Positions 26,018 through 36,000 of a stretch of 36,573 bases of DNA are shown piece by piece. The notes below the pieces were generated by a model. It ran no database searches. It was not told the DNA's origin and saw nothing but the letters and a program-made list of their open reading frames with translations. Source of the DNA: Dysgonomonas sp. HGC4 (GTDB lineage: Bacteria > Bacteroidota > Bacteroidia > Bacteroidales > Dysgonomonadaceae); assembly GCF_001261715.1 (NCBI RefSeq), contig NZ_CVRU01000066.1:1-36573 (forward strand), in the 5' to 3' direction. The position numbers were made by a program, and so were the translations under genes. Every line of letters begins with the position of its first letter. Positions within the stretch are counted from its first letter, which is position 1.

Positions 26018-29000
26018 TTATTCTAACATGTTGTTTATCATGTTAGCCAATAGGCGGGCTGCAATGGGATCTGTTTCTGTTTTTTCGTGGGACATAGTTG
26101 ATACCATCGCGCTTCCTTTATTATCTTTAATTTTAAGAATGGGGAAACCTTTGATTGTTTTAACATAGTCAGATCTTTCTTCCATTTCTCCGTTTATATA
26201 CCCATGAATTTTAGTCTGATTGGCTAATTCTTCAACATTCTGGCTACGGTTTACTTTAAAAGCAGAATGGCATACTGTTGGTACTTCAGACTTATAGTTA
26301 TTGAAATAGCGAAGTTCTAGAAGTTCAATATCATTAAATACAGAAGATTCAGGAATTTCCATATTTACAATATCACCTTCGGTAGGAATAATCCAGTCTG
26401 TAATATATTCAGCGAACATTTCTTTCGAGGCATTTTCACTGTTAAGAATAAGTGCTCTACCTCCTTTAAAGATATATGTTCTTATTTCTTTTAAATCTGA
26501 GGTATTCGTATTTTTATCTAAGCTAGCTAAGATTATCAGATCTGCTTTTATTTTCAAAGCGTCGGTTATTGAATTAACCTTCGTATATTTTACTTTAATG
26601 AAATCTAATGCTTTTGCTGTATTATTATAATCAACAAGAACAATGTTTTTTCCATTAACTACACTCTGAGTCCAATTGGGTTGAGCCAATAAAATATCAT
26701 ATTCATTTATCGACATTTGTTTGCCTTCTTCAGTATAGCGAAGCTTTAGTTTTGCATTTATTTTTTCAGCAGGCAGATTTTCGGGTATTTGTATTGTGGG
26801 AGTTACCCAAGCACGTTTGTAATGGTTAACTTCAGGAATATCTGTTTTTCCTTTGGTTAATATTTGTCCGCTTTCTGTTTCAAGTGTCCAATTAATAACA
26901 CCGGCTTTTAGGTTATGTCCATCTTCCAAGTCGTTCACTATACAAAAGCGAGCTGCAAGATCTTGCCCCGCATAGAAATTACGCCCCCATATTTCAGCAC
27001 TCGCTAATACGGGTTGCAATGCTCGCTGCATGGCATAATAGGTAGGATAAGGTTCTATTGTTTTTGTATCGTAAACATTACGAAACCAAGTAAGCAATGC
27101 AAAGTGAAGGATACCCGATGCTTTGTCGTTTGAACGACGAAGTGCTTCTGCCAATTCTCCTGTTATGAATGATTGAACTTTGAGGAATGAATCGGGATTA
27201 CCAAAAGCATAGGCCTGATAACCTATTAATGTTTGTGGATTCTGATGCACAAGTGTATAGAAACGTGTAGCATGTCCTGTCTCATTATTGGGGTATCCAG
27301 TAGACATTTCCTGACTAATAAGTGGACGACCTTCATTACGGTTTTGTTTTTGAAATTCGCCCTTAAATTCCTTAAATACAGTATGATCATACCAATTGAT
27401 ATATGAATGAATATCATCAATGTCACCATCATCAATATTTTTAAAAAAATCTTTTCCAAATATATCTTCTCGACGACGATAGTTAGAGTCGAAACATATG
27501 GGGCGTGTGGGATCAATTTTTCGCATACGCTCTACAACATCCGAAATGATCTTCATCTTCATTTTTCGCTTTTCCAGATCTGGTTCATTATCCGAAAACT
27601 TCATTTCGTTGTTTATTGTCCAGAACAGAATCGATGGATGATTGCGGTATTTCTTCAAAAGGCTTATATATTCATCTGCCCACAACTCAATAAGTGATAT
27701 ATCGGGCATTGAACCGTGAATCATCAACCAAGGCCAAGTTCCTTCGTGACTGATACCTATACCGTTTTCGTCAGCAGCGTCTATCCACAGTTTATTATAT
27801 GGTGTTGTATGGGTACGTGTTACATCAATATTTCCGGCTTTCATAATCTGATAAAAGCTGTTTGCTAATGTTTTATCATTTGGAGCCAATGCAAAAGGGG
27901 TATGGTTACCACCTCTCAACCAATATGGTATACCATTCAGATAGAGAAGTCCGTTTTTAACTTCAAAGGTTCTAAAACCAGAGCGAATAGTTACAGCATC
28001 ATCTTCCTTTCCGTTCTCGTTGGTTACTGTAAACTTAAAGTCATACAAATTAGGAGATTGAGGTGTCCATAAACGAGGTCTTAGATTATTTATTGAAAAA
28101 GATAATAGTTTTGTCTCTCCACCTTTCATTTCAATATTGTTCAACGATTTTTCAGAGTGAAATATATTACTCGTTTTACATTCCACAATATTAGTGAGTA
28201 GATCAAATTTTACCTTCTTATTTGAATTGTTACTTATTGTTACCTCAAATTTAGCTCCATTGAGTGAAGGTTGTATAAATACATCTTCCACTTTTACGGG
28301 GTTAGTTATAATTAGAGCAACAGGCTGCCATATTCCTGCTGGATCATCGCCATAAAAACCATGTGCAATGTCTTTTAGCATTTTATTAGTGACAGGTACT
28401 GTAACAGCAACATCTACGATTTTGTCTGCATCTTCTATATTTTTTATATAATCACGGGTAACTAAAACTGAGATAAGATTTTTACCGGGTTTAATAATAC
28501 CCGAACAATCGGCTTTTATTTCACCAAACATGCCGATATGTTTCGTTATTAATTTGCCATTTACATATATATCAGCCATCTTAGAAACTGCGTCAAATAC
28601 AAGTTCTGTTTTTTTGTTTTCAATATCCGCAGGAAGTTCTATCCATTGGCGATACCATGCTGCTTTAGTTTTTTTATAATCAAAGGTATATGATTCGCAA
28701 CGAGCTGTTTCTTTTTGAAAATATGTATCTGAAACACCTTTAGGTGATCTGTTTGGATTCATTGTTTCGCCATGTAGCCAGATTCGTATTGGGTTCCAAA
28801 AATCCGGTACATTCATTATATGCCATTGGTTGTCTCCAATATTAGGGTTTGTTTGTTCTTCTATATCTTTTGATTCATAATCAGGTAAGAATAGCCAATT
28901 TCCTTGCAGAGATATCTCCGTGCGTCCTTGATTTATTTTGTCTATTACAACAGGCTTATAAGCAGCTCTCATTTTTTTTCTTTCTACCTCTTTCTCTTGT

Positions 29001-29644
29001 GGGGAAACCTTTACTTCATATACCTTATTTAAAACACCATCCAGTGCTTTTGACGAAAAGGGCGTAATCTGGAGATCATCAAATTCAGTTTCAATCCAGC
29101 CACCGCCTAATGTAACTGAACCAGAGGGTGCAAGATTACTGTTTTTGTCTATAACGTCTATACGAGGGAGTGTTTCATCATTTAAGAAAACACGTATACG
29201 ATTACCACACACTTCTATTTTAAATTTATACCATTGTCCGGGAATAGGATGGAAATCTATTGGACGAATGTCCAATAATTCGTCCGCACCCATATATCCC
29301 ATACGGCTCAAGTAAATATCATCTTGTAAGCCTCCTTTTAAGCCAAGTACATAACGATCGAAACGATTGTATGCTCTAAATCCTGCCCATATTTGGACTT
29401 GTTCGGCATCCTTAGGGGCACGTGCCTTAAAACTGACGGTGTAGTCTTTCAAATCCGTATTTCCAAAACAAGCATAAGAATCTTTCGATTTAAATACTCC
29501 ATTTTCAATTCTGCAATTTCCGCGTCCTACTATGTTTAATTTGGTTGAGGAGCTTTCAAAATTTTCTACTACCTGCGCTTGTAAACTTATATTACAAAAG
29601 AATATTACTAAAAACAATATTTCCTTAAACTTTCGAGTTATCAT
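26018..29644 (-). CDS. GH2 enzyme with N-terminal concanavalin-like domain
   Basis: 1208 residues, with signal peptide 1-23 (SLQAQ). Residues about 25-196 are a concanavalin/LamG (DUF1080-like) domain (FKARAPKDAEQVQIWAGFR; GQWYKFKIEVCGNRIRVFLND around 137-156). The GH2 sugar-binding domain is about 240-450, the Ig-like domain about 451-560 and the TIM barrel from 565. The acid/base is E680 in FWTINNEMKF and the nucleophile probably E779 in LISQEMSTG. A glutaminase-like Rossmann domain follows from about 1030 (VNGKNIVLVDYN; GGRALILNSEN) to the end. The same core plus glutaminase-like layout occurs in the other GH2 here. Beta-galactosidase or related; exact specificity unknown. The concanavalin-like part may bind the polysaccharide. 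Confidence 0.87.
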   Translation of the reverse strand: MITRKFKEILFLVIFFCNISLQAQVVENFESSSTKLNIVGRGNCRIENGVFKSKDSYACFGNTDLKDYTVSFKARAPKDAEQVQIWAGFRAYNRFDRYVLGLKGGLQDDIYLSRMGYMGADELLDIRPIDFHPIPGQWYKFKIEVCGNRIRVFLNDETLPRIDVIDKNSNLAPSGSVTLGGGWIETEFDDLQITPFSSKALDGVLNKVYEVKVSPQEKEVERKKMRAAYKPVVIDKINQGRTEISLQGNWLFLPDYESKDIEEQTNPNIGDNQWHIMNVPDFWNPIRIWLHGETMNPNRSPKGVSDTYFQKETARCESYTFDYKKTKAAWYRQWIELPADIENKKTELVFDAVSKMADIYVNGKLITKHIGMFGEIKADCSGIIKPGKNLISVLVTRDYIKNIEDADKIVDVAVTVPVTNKMLKDIAHGFYGDDPAGIWQPVALIITNPVKVEDVFIQPSLNGAKFEVTISNNSNKKVKFDLLTNIVECKTSNIFHSEKSLNNIEMKGGETKLLSFSINNLRPRLWTPQSPNLYDFKFTVTNENGKEDDAVTIRSGFRTFEVKNGLLYLNGIPYWLRGGNHTPFALAPNDKTLANSFYQIMKAGNIDVTRTHTTPYNKLWIDAADENGIGISHEGTWPWLMIHGSMPDISLIELWADEYISLLKKYRNHPSILFWTINNEMKFSDNEPDLEKRKMKMKIISDVVERMRKIDPTRPICFDSNYRRREDIFGKDFFKNIDDGDIDDIHSYINWYDHTVFKEFKGEFQKQNRNEGRPLISQEMSTGYPNNETGHATRFYTLVHQNPQTLIGYQAYAFGNPDSFLKVQSFITGELAEALRRSNDKASGILHFALLTWFRNVYDTKTIEPYPTYYAMQRALQPVLASAEIWGRNFYAGQDLAARFCIVNDLEDGHNLKAGVINWTLETESGQILTKGKTDIPEVNHYKRAWVTPTIQIPENLPAEKINAKLKLRYTEEGKQMSINEYDILLAQPNWTQSVVNGKNIVLVDYNNTAKALDFIKVKYTKVNSITDALKIKADLIILASLDKNTNTSDLKEIRTYIFKGGRALILNSENASKEMFAEYITDWIIPTEGDIVNMEIPESSVFNDIELLELRYFNNYKSEVPTVCHSAFKVNRSQNVEELANQTKIHGYINGEMEERSDYVKTIKGFPILKIKDNKGSAMVSTMSHEKTETDPIAARLLANMINNMLE

Positions 29645-29672
29645 ATTTTTCTATTTTTGAATGTAAAAAGAA

Positions 29673-29702
29673 AGTAAGAACGAGTATAATCTCCCTCTTA
29701 CT
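29673..29702 (-). terminator. Possible intrinsic terminator/attenuator after the GH99-like gene
   Basis: In minus-strand RNA AGUAAGA (29702-29696) pairs with UCUUACU (29679-29673), with an inner GAG/CUC pair, and is followed directly by UUCUUUUU. The stem is short and AU-rich. It lies in the 120-base gap, about 60 bases beyond the stop of the GH99-like gene, and could reduce read-through from susCD into the downstream hydrolases. Confidence 0.4.
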
Positions 29703-29764
29703 CCTTACTGAACATATGTATTAGATGTTAAGGTAAGTTGGTCCTTTTTACTTTTTTATAAAGA

Positions 29765-31048
29765 TTATTTTTTGAATTGTTGCTTTAGAACTTCCAGATA
29801 TTGGGTTCCATAACCATTACCAACTAATGGATCAGCAGGTTCAATAGCCGTATCAAATTTCCACTGATTGAATGAGTCAATTAAAACAATTCGTTTTGTA
29901 CCCATATTCATTTTAGCTACATTACAATATGTTGCAAATGTTTTTGGATTCTTTTCAACAATAGGGTAATTGTAGTTACCTCCTGATTCCACCCAACGGT
30001 TAAAGGAAGGGCTTACAGATGGTATGAAATCTTCACCCCATGTAGACATCAGGAAGTTTTTGTTATACTTCCAGTTCTGATCAATCATTTGAGGATATAG
30101 AAGCGAGCGTTGCGACTGTGACTGGTTATACATACCCCCTTCGTCCTTAAGTGTTACAGCGTCTACCTTCGCATCTCCGAAAGTATATTGAAATCGTCCT
30201 GCGGGTTCCCAAACTTGTTGCTGTACTACAATATACATGTCTTTACCAGTGGCTTCTTTGATATATTTTCTCAAATCATCATAAATTTTTTTGGTATCCA
30301 ATGCATATATATTATGCGGATTTTTAATAATAAACATTGGTTTTCCATCTACTTTATAATAGTTTTCGTCAGAAAAATAATCTGCCATTCTGCGAACTAC
30401 TTCATAGAAACGTTTCACTCGTGTAACTTGCTGTCCCGCAATTGTTGTTGATGCCACAGATTCTATAGGTGTCTGATTGTTTAAATTAGTTGTCAATGAA
30501 TTGGGATTCAACATAAGTGCGTATTTTAGTCCTTTGAGATTAACCGAAGTACCAGTTGTTGAAGTTATGGGATTACCGTCTGAGCCCATTCTTCCACTCA
30601 AAAGATCTGTAAACCTTACATTATCGGCATTCAAATTATTTGGATAAAGCTTGTTCTGATCCTCATTAATTGGAGGTAAGATAAAAAAGTCGATTTTAGC
30701 TTGAATAGCCCAATCTACTTGCTGCTGAAGGATTTTTATCATTTCCTGAGAGGCTTTGTTATTATGCTTCCAATTGCCTAAAACAGGCATTACACGAGGT
30801 CCATAAAGCCCGCTTTCGGGTTTCCAGCCTTCTGGATTTGTCAGTCGGTTCCATATCTGTTCACTTAAACCTCCGGAAGGTGCTTCTGCGTAATAAGCTC
30901 CGACTATATAGTCTTGTGTAACGGGAATTTCAGGAATTTCGTAGTTTAAGAAATTATCATCTACATCCGGACCATCGTCTGTGGTACAAGATGTAAATCC
31001 AATCATAAACGCTGATAGGAAATAAATTATCTTTTTATATGATTTCAT
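29765..31048 (-). CDS. GH99-like (WbsX-type) lipoprotein following SusD
   Basis: 427 residues. Lipoprotein signal IGFTSC with Cys21, followed by TTDDGPDVDDN: an acidic stretch after the Cys is typical of Bacteroidota lipoproteins exported to the cell surface. The mature part resembles the GH99-like/WbsX TIM barrel: IVGAYYAEAPSGG (48-60), QQVDWAIQAKIDFFILPP, VDGKPMFIIKNP and LIDSFNQWKFDTAIEP (389-404). The last motif has FNQW where WbsX proteins have FNEW, so one putative catalytic Glu is replaced by Gln. This position in PULs usually holds a surface glycan-binding protein; here the protein may be an endo-acting surface enzyme or, because of the Gln, a binding protein built on an enzyme fold. 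Confidence 0.75.
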   Translation of the reverse strand: MKSYKKIIYFLSAFMIGFTSCTTDDGPDVDDNFLNYEIPEIPVTQDYIVGAYYAEAPSGGLSEQIWNRLTNPEGWKPESGLYGPRVMPVLGNWKHNNKASQEMIKILQQQVDWAIQAKIDFFILPPINEDQNKLYPNNLNADNVRFTDLLSGRMGSDGNPITSTTGTSVNLKGLKYALMLNPNSLTTNLNNQTPIESVASTTIAGQQVTRVKRFYEVVRRMADYFSDENYYKVDGKPMFIIKNPHNIYALDTKKIYDDLRKYIKEATGKDMYIVVQQQVWEPAGRFQYTFGDAKVDAVTLKDEGGMYNQSQSQRSLLYPQMIDQNWKYNKNFLMSTWGEDFIPSVSPSFNRWVESGGNYNYPIVEKNPKTFATYCNVAKMNMGTKRIVLIDSFNQWKFDTAIEPADPLVGNGYGTQYLEVLKQQFKK

Positions 31049-31101
31049 GTTATAATATTATTTGTCTATTATTTATTAAATGCGATTTCTCTGATATTTG
31101 A

Positions 31102-33063
31102 TTATCTAGGTTTTACAATCTCTACTATTTCGTATTTGAGATACGTTTTAAGACCTATAGTATCCGTTATCTGAGGAAACTCCTTATGTGCATTTTTAAT
31201 CAAATCTTCTTCAGTTTTACCATATTGGTTTTGAATGGCGTGTTGATTCCAAATAAATGTTCTGTTCGACCATTTGGCGTCGGCGCCAGCTAGTGCTGGG
31301 TTAACTTTTGCAAAGTTTAGATGGGTCCATAGATTATCTCCCCAACGACTGGCAGCGTCGCCTTTAGGACTGTTTTTCTGTAGTGTTTGAATGGCTTTAT
31401 CGTACTCGCTACGATTGGTTGCTCGCTCGTTAATTGAATAAATAAAACGTTCGGGAGCAAATTCAAAACGATCGTTACTACCTTCCAATCCGGGCCCTGA
31501 TCCATTGTAAAACATAGGAGGAAGGTTGAGTATACGCGTACGTCTGTCTAATACCCAGCATGCAAATCCATTAAAGTATTCAGCAATCCAGCGTTGTTTA
31601 ACGATTTGTTCAAAAGGATCATTTGCTCCATTAATATCACAGTAATAAATTTGCATACAATCGCTGAGTCCTTTACCATTAGTATTCCATTTAACCCCAT
31701 CTTGAGCCATATAGCTTGATAGGTTATCTGTTGTCCCATATTCAGCAAAAGAAGCTGCAATACCATCTTCATAATATTGTTGAGCCGATTTCGATCCGAT
31801 GCCAAATTTCAATTTAGCTTCAGCTTTCATAAAGCAAGTTGATGCCCAGTTGAGAAAAACAACTTTAGTGTCTTGCTTAAGAAAAGATTTATTTACATAA
31901 GACCATCCTTTTTTATCATCTATATCTCTGTAAGGGTTTTGATATCTATCTGTACCTTGTCCATTATTACTATTTGGATCATAACCCGGTTCCCATGTAA
32001 TAGGAATACCAGGAAGTTCGGGTGCGGGACAGTGCGGAATAGAGTGCTTAACGATTGCTACCATAGTGGTATCGAACCCTGAATAAGAGGAGATACGTTT
32101 AATTCTTATTGTATCTAGAACAGCATATCTGTCTTTAGGATCTGTTGGATCCACAAATTTTTCCAAACGAGGATCTTGATATGATTGTAAGTATGTGAAG
32201 AAATATTGGGCAATACGAGGATAATTTGCACTACTAAAATTCGATTCTGTCAAGTTTTTCAACGCCTCGTTATAGTAATAAGAAACATCATTCCCGGGAT
32301 CTGTGCCCCATGATGGTTGTACCATATCATTAAGTGATGAAATTAACCATTCTTCATGTTGCATAGCAGCTTTGATATGTTCTTCTGCTAAATTTTTATC
32401 TATATTCTGAATTCGTAGAGCAACATCCAAGCGGAGTGTATTAGCAAATTTTCGCCATTTCTCAATATTGCTCTTAGTATTTCCTCCAAATACCGGATCA
32501 GGTTTTAGAAAGTCTTCATTGGTCGGATTGGGATTGAAATTTTCGGTAGCAGTTTTCAGTAAATCTAACACTTGAATATACATATCCTTTTCAGAATCGT
32601 ATTTATAATCTTTTTTATCTGGAAAGGTCATCATAGCATCAGACATAGGCATTGGTCCCCAAGTACTAGCCATAATAGAATAAACTAAAGCTTTCCAGGT
32701 TTTAATGATCATTAATCTATTTTCTGCACCTTCTACTTTCTCATACTGGTTTTCCATTTCTGAAAGATCTCTCAGAATATTTACATAAAAACCTACATAA
32801 TAGCTATCCATATCACCTTCTCTCAAATTGATAAAACGTGCTAATAACATAAGTTGACGAGAGTAATTCAGATATTGCACATAGTTCATTTTTCCAAAAA
32901 CATTAAGAGTTCGGTAAACCGTGCCTGGAAAAACTAACTGAATATTGGTATTATACATTTTATTCGGATTCGTATTTGCTTCTTCAAAATTATCGAGACA
33001 GCTTGTAACCCCACCCAATGTAAAAATGGACAGAATTATGTATATATATTTTTTCATTTGCAT
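31102..33063 (-). CDS. SusD/RagB-type nutrient-binding outer-membrane lipoprotein
   Basis: 653 residues. Lipoprotein signal LGGVTSC with Cys22 (start at codon 1 or 3). SusD/RagB hallmarks: NTNPNKM (30-36), WKALVYSIMASTWGPMPMSDA around 125-145, IEKWRKFANTLRLDVALRI around 200-220 and AQYFFTYLQSYQDPRLEKF. It belongs to the SusD-like branch paired with large SusC proteins. It sits on the extracellular face as the lid of the SusC transporter and delivers oligosaccharides to it. It starts 19 bases after the SusC stop. Length is somewhat above the SusD average of 500-600 residues. Confidence 0.95.
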   Translation of the reverse strand: MQMKKYIYIILSIFTLGGVTSCLDNFEEANTNPNKMYNTNIQLVFPGTVYRTLNVFGKMNYVQYLNYSRQLMLLARFINLREGDMDSYYVGFYVNILRDLSEMENQYEKVEGAENRLMIIKTWKALVYSIMASTWGPMPMSDAMMTFPDKKDYKYDSEKDMYIQVLDLLKTATENFNPNPTNEDFLKPDPVFGGNTKSNIEKWRKFANTLRLDVALRIQNIDKNLAEEHIKAAMQHEEWLISSLNDMVQPSWGTDPGNDVSYYYNEALKNLTESNFSSANYPRIAQYFFTYLQSYQDPRLEKFVDPTDPKDRYAVLDTIRIKRISSYSGFDTTMVAIVKHSIPHCPAPELPGIPITWEPGYDPNSNNGQGTDRYQNPYRDIDDKKGWSYVNKSFLKQDTKVVFLNWASTCFMKAEAKLKFGIGSKSAQQYYEDGIAASFAEYGTTDNLSSYMAQDGVKWNTNGKGLSDCMQIYYCDINGANDPFEQIVKQRWIAEYFNGFACWVLDRRTRILNLPPMFYNGSGPGLEGSNDRFEFAPERFIYSINERATNRSEYDKAIQTLQKNSPKGDAASRWGDNLWTHLNFAKVNPALAGADAKWSNRTFIWNQHAIQNQYGKTEEDLIKNAHKEFPQITDTIGLKTYLKYEIVEIVKPR

Positions 33064-33082
33064 ATCTTGTTGTTGTTAAACA

Positions 33083-36000
33083 TTAGAATGTAACTTTTAT
33101 GTCAAATCCATAATTTGCCTGAGGTAATGAAAAGCCTTGCTCAATACCTTGTCCGTTCCCCGTATTAGTAGTTGCTTCAGGATCAAGACCTTTAGGCGTA
33201 TTTTGGTGCATAGTCCATATATTACGTCCTACGGCGGACAAACGAACCGAATTGAAGGGACTTTTTCTTAAAAAATTTCTAGGGACATTATAACCGACAC
33301 TAATTGCTCTTAGTTTGACGAAGGATGCGTCGTATAAATACCTCCTTGCACTTTTAAGTACATCATCGGAATAATAGTTAACAGGATTTATACCATTTGT
33401 ACATTCTTGACCTGCTAATCCGGGCACTTCTGCATCATATACACGTCTGTCTGGTAAAACAGATCCATTTACTCGTCCTTTATCTAAATATTGTGCATTA
33501 TAATTTTGTGTACTATTGGTGCGATTTGCCTCTAAATACCCTTTTCTTTCACTATCGTTTTCTCCTAAAATTATACTGCTAAGAATAAATTCGTTACGCC
33601 CTTGTAAAGATTCGACTGTTTGTCCGTTGCGGCTTCCTTGATATGATGAATAGGACCATAGAAGCCCACCTTGTTTGAAATCAATTAAAAAATTCATATC
33701 AAAATCACGGTATCTGAAACTATTGTTTATACCTCCAATCCAATCAGGAGATACTTTTCCAAAAAAGTGACTTTCACTATCCGACTTTGGTCTGCCATTA
33801 ATATCACAAAGTACATCTCCATTTTCATTGCGTTTGTAATCTGTTCCATACATTACACCATATGGCTGACCAACTTCAGCAAATACTTCTACACTTGTAC
33901 CGTTCCAGTTCGCTAAACGAAAACGATCAACACCATCCATTAGAGAAATCACTTTGGATTCGTTTTTTGACCAATTGCCCCTGATAGACCATTCGAAGTT
34001 TTTCGTACGAACAGGTATTGCATTGATACTAAGTTCATAACCTTTGTTCTGAATTTCTCCGCTATTAAACATTTTCTTTTCATATCCTGATACGGCGGAT
34101 ACACTAGCCTGAACAATCTGATCCTTAGTTGCTTTCTGATAATAGGTAAAGTCGATTGAAAGACGGTCGTTAAAGAATCTTAAATCTGTACCAAATTCAG
34201 TTGAAATAGTGGTTTCAGGTTTCAGATTAGGATTTCTACTTATATTATCACCGGTGTACCAAGGCATTGTTCCATTAAATAAGCCACCGTAACTAAAACC
34301 GTTGCGAAGCATATCAAAGCCTGTATCATTACCTGTTTTTGCATAAGATGATCTAACTTTTGCAAACGATAATATATCTTTCGGTATTTTCAAGGCTTCC
34401 GTAAGAATAATGCTAGTTCCTCCAGAATAATAGAAGTAGGAGTGTGGGTAGGGTAGAGTCGAAGACCAGTCATTACGGGCAGTAACATCTATATATGCAA
34501 AATTATTATAACCAGCATTTGCTTGTAAGAAGAGTCCTATTTTTTCTTTACCTGAATATTCTTCCCATGTAGATGCAGTTGCAGCATTGTTACTTAAGCT
34601 TTTTACGTCGGGCATTAATAATGATTGCACGGTACTTCTTAATTGTTTGCTTTCGACTTTTTGATTAGAGGTTCCTAAATTCGAGTTAAGATTAAATTTG
34701 CCCACTTTTTTATTAAACATCACTAAGGCTTCAAACATATTGTTTGTGGCTTGACGCTGATAAGCAAAATATTCTCCATCACGATCAAAAGGACTATAAA
34801 AGTTTGTAAAGCTCCAAGCATCCATTGTTTGATAATCAGTTGCTCCTCTCAATCGAAGTTTTAAATAATTAGTTAGAGTAAAATTCAAAGTTAAATTAGC
34901 CATTAACCAATTTTTCTCATCGGCATTAGATAGTTCATTTATTAACCAATAAGGATTATAGAAACTATTCTGAGTTTTGGGAGTACCATCCTCATTTTTC
35001 CAAATTTTCAGTTCTTCATACGAAGCGTCACGAGGTAAGTTGGTGATGGCATAGAGGGGGTTACGATCTGATGAGTTACGAAATCCACGATTATCAACCT
35101 TGTCTTTTACATATTGAGCGTTGATATCTGCTGATAAAAATTTAGCTAACTTTATATTTGAGCCTAGATTGAATGTATTTCTATTTAATTTATTAAAATT
35201 TTCCAGAATATCATCAGAATGTATATTGGTGTAAGATAAACGTACCGCAACTAAATCTGTAACTCTTTCAAGTGATAGACTATTGGTCATTTGTGTTCCG
35301 ACTTGATACATATTAGTAATTGTTTCAGGAGAGGGTGAATAAGTTTTTACCTTTCCATCTCGTCCAATAACATTAAAACCTAGCATTGGCAAACCAAAAC
35401 TCCGATTTCCATAACCACTCAGGCTTAAATTGGGTAGCTGCAAAGGTAGATCTGGATTAAAACCTGATTGTCCTTGATAATTAAAATCTGAATTAAGCCC
35501 TGTGGTTCCTGCACCATACACATTTTGATAAATAGGAAATTGGTTCAATTTACTAAATTGGGTATTATTACTATAGGTAACGCCCAAACCGGCTTTCTTT
35601 CCTGCTTTTTTAGTGGTGATCAGAATTACGCCGTTTGCAGCGTCAGAGCCATAAAGAGCAGATGCGTTTGCCCCTTTTAAAACTTCTATGCTTTCTACAT
35701 CATCAGGATTAATAGAGGAGGCCGCATTACCATAGTCCAAATCTCCACTATCTCCCATGTTATTCATAATGGGTACTCCATCTATAACATACAAGGGTTG
35801 ATTATTCCCTGTCAGTGAATTTTCTCCACGAATCACTACGCGTGTGGAACTTAAAGCTCCTCCATTAGATATAAATTGAACACCCGAGACTCTTCCCGAA
35901 AGCATATTCAATAGATTAGGATCTTTAGCCTCATCAAGTCCTTCTTTATCTACACTTTGTCGTGCATAAGGTAGAGATTTAGCATCGCGGCTAATGCCTA

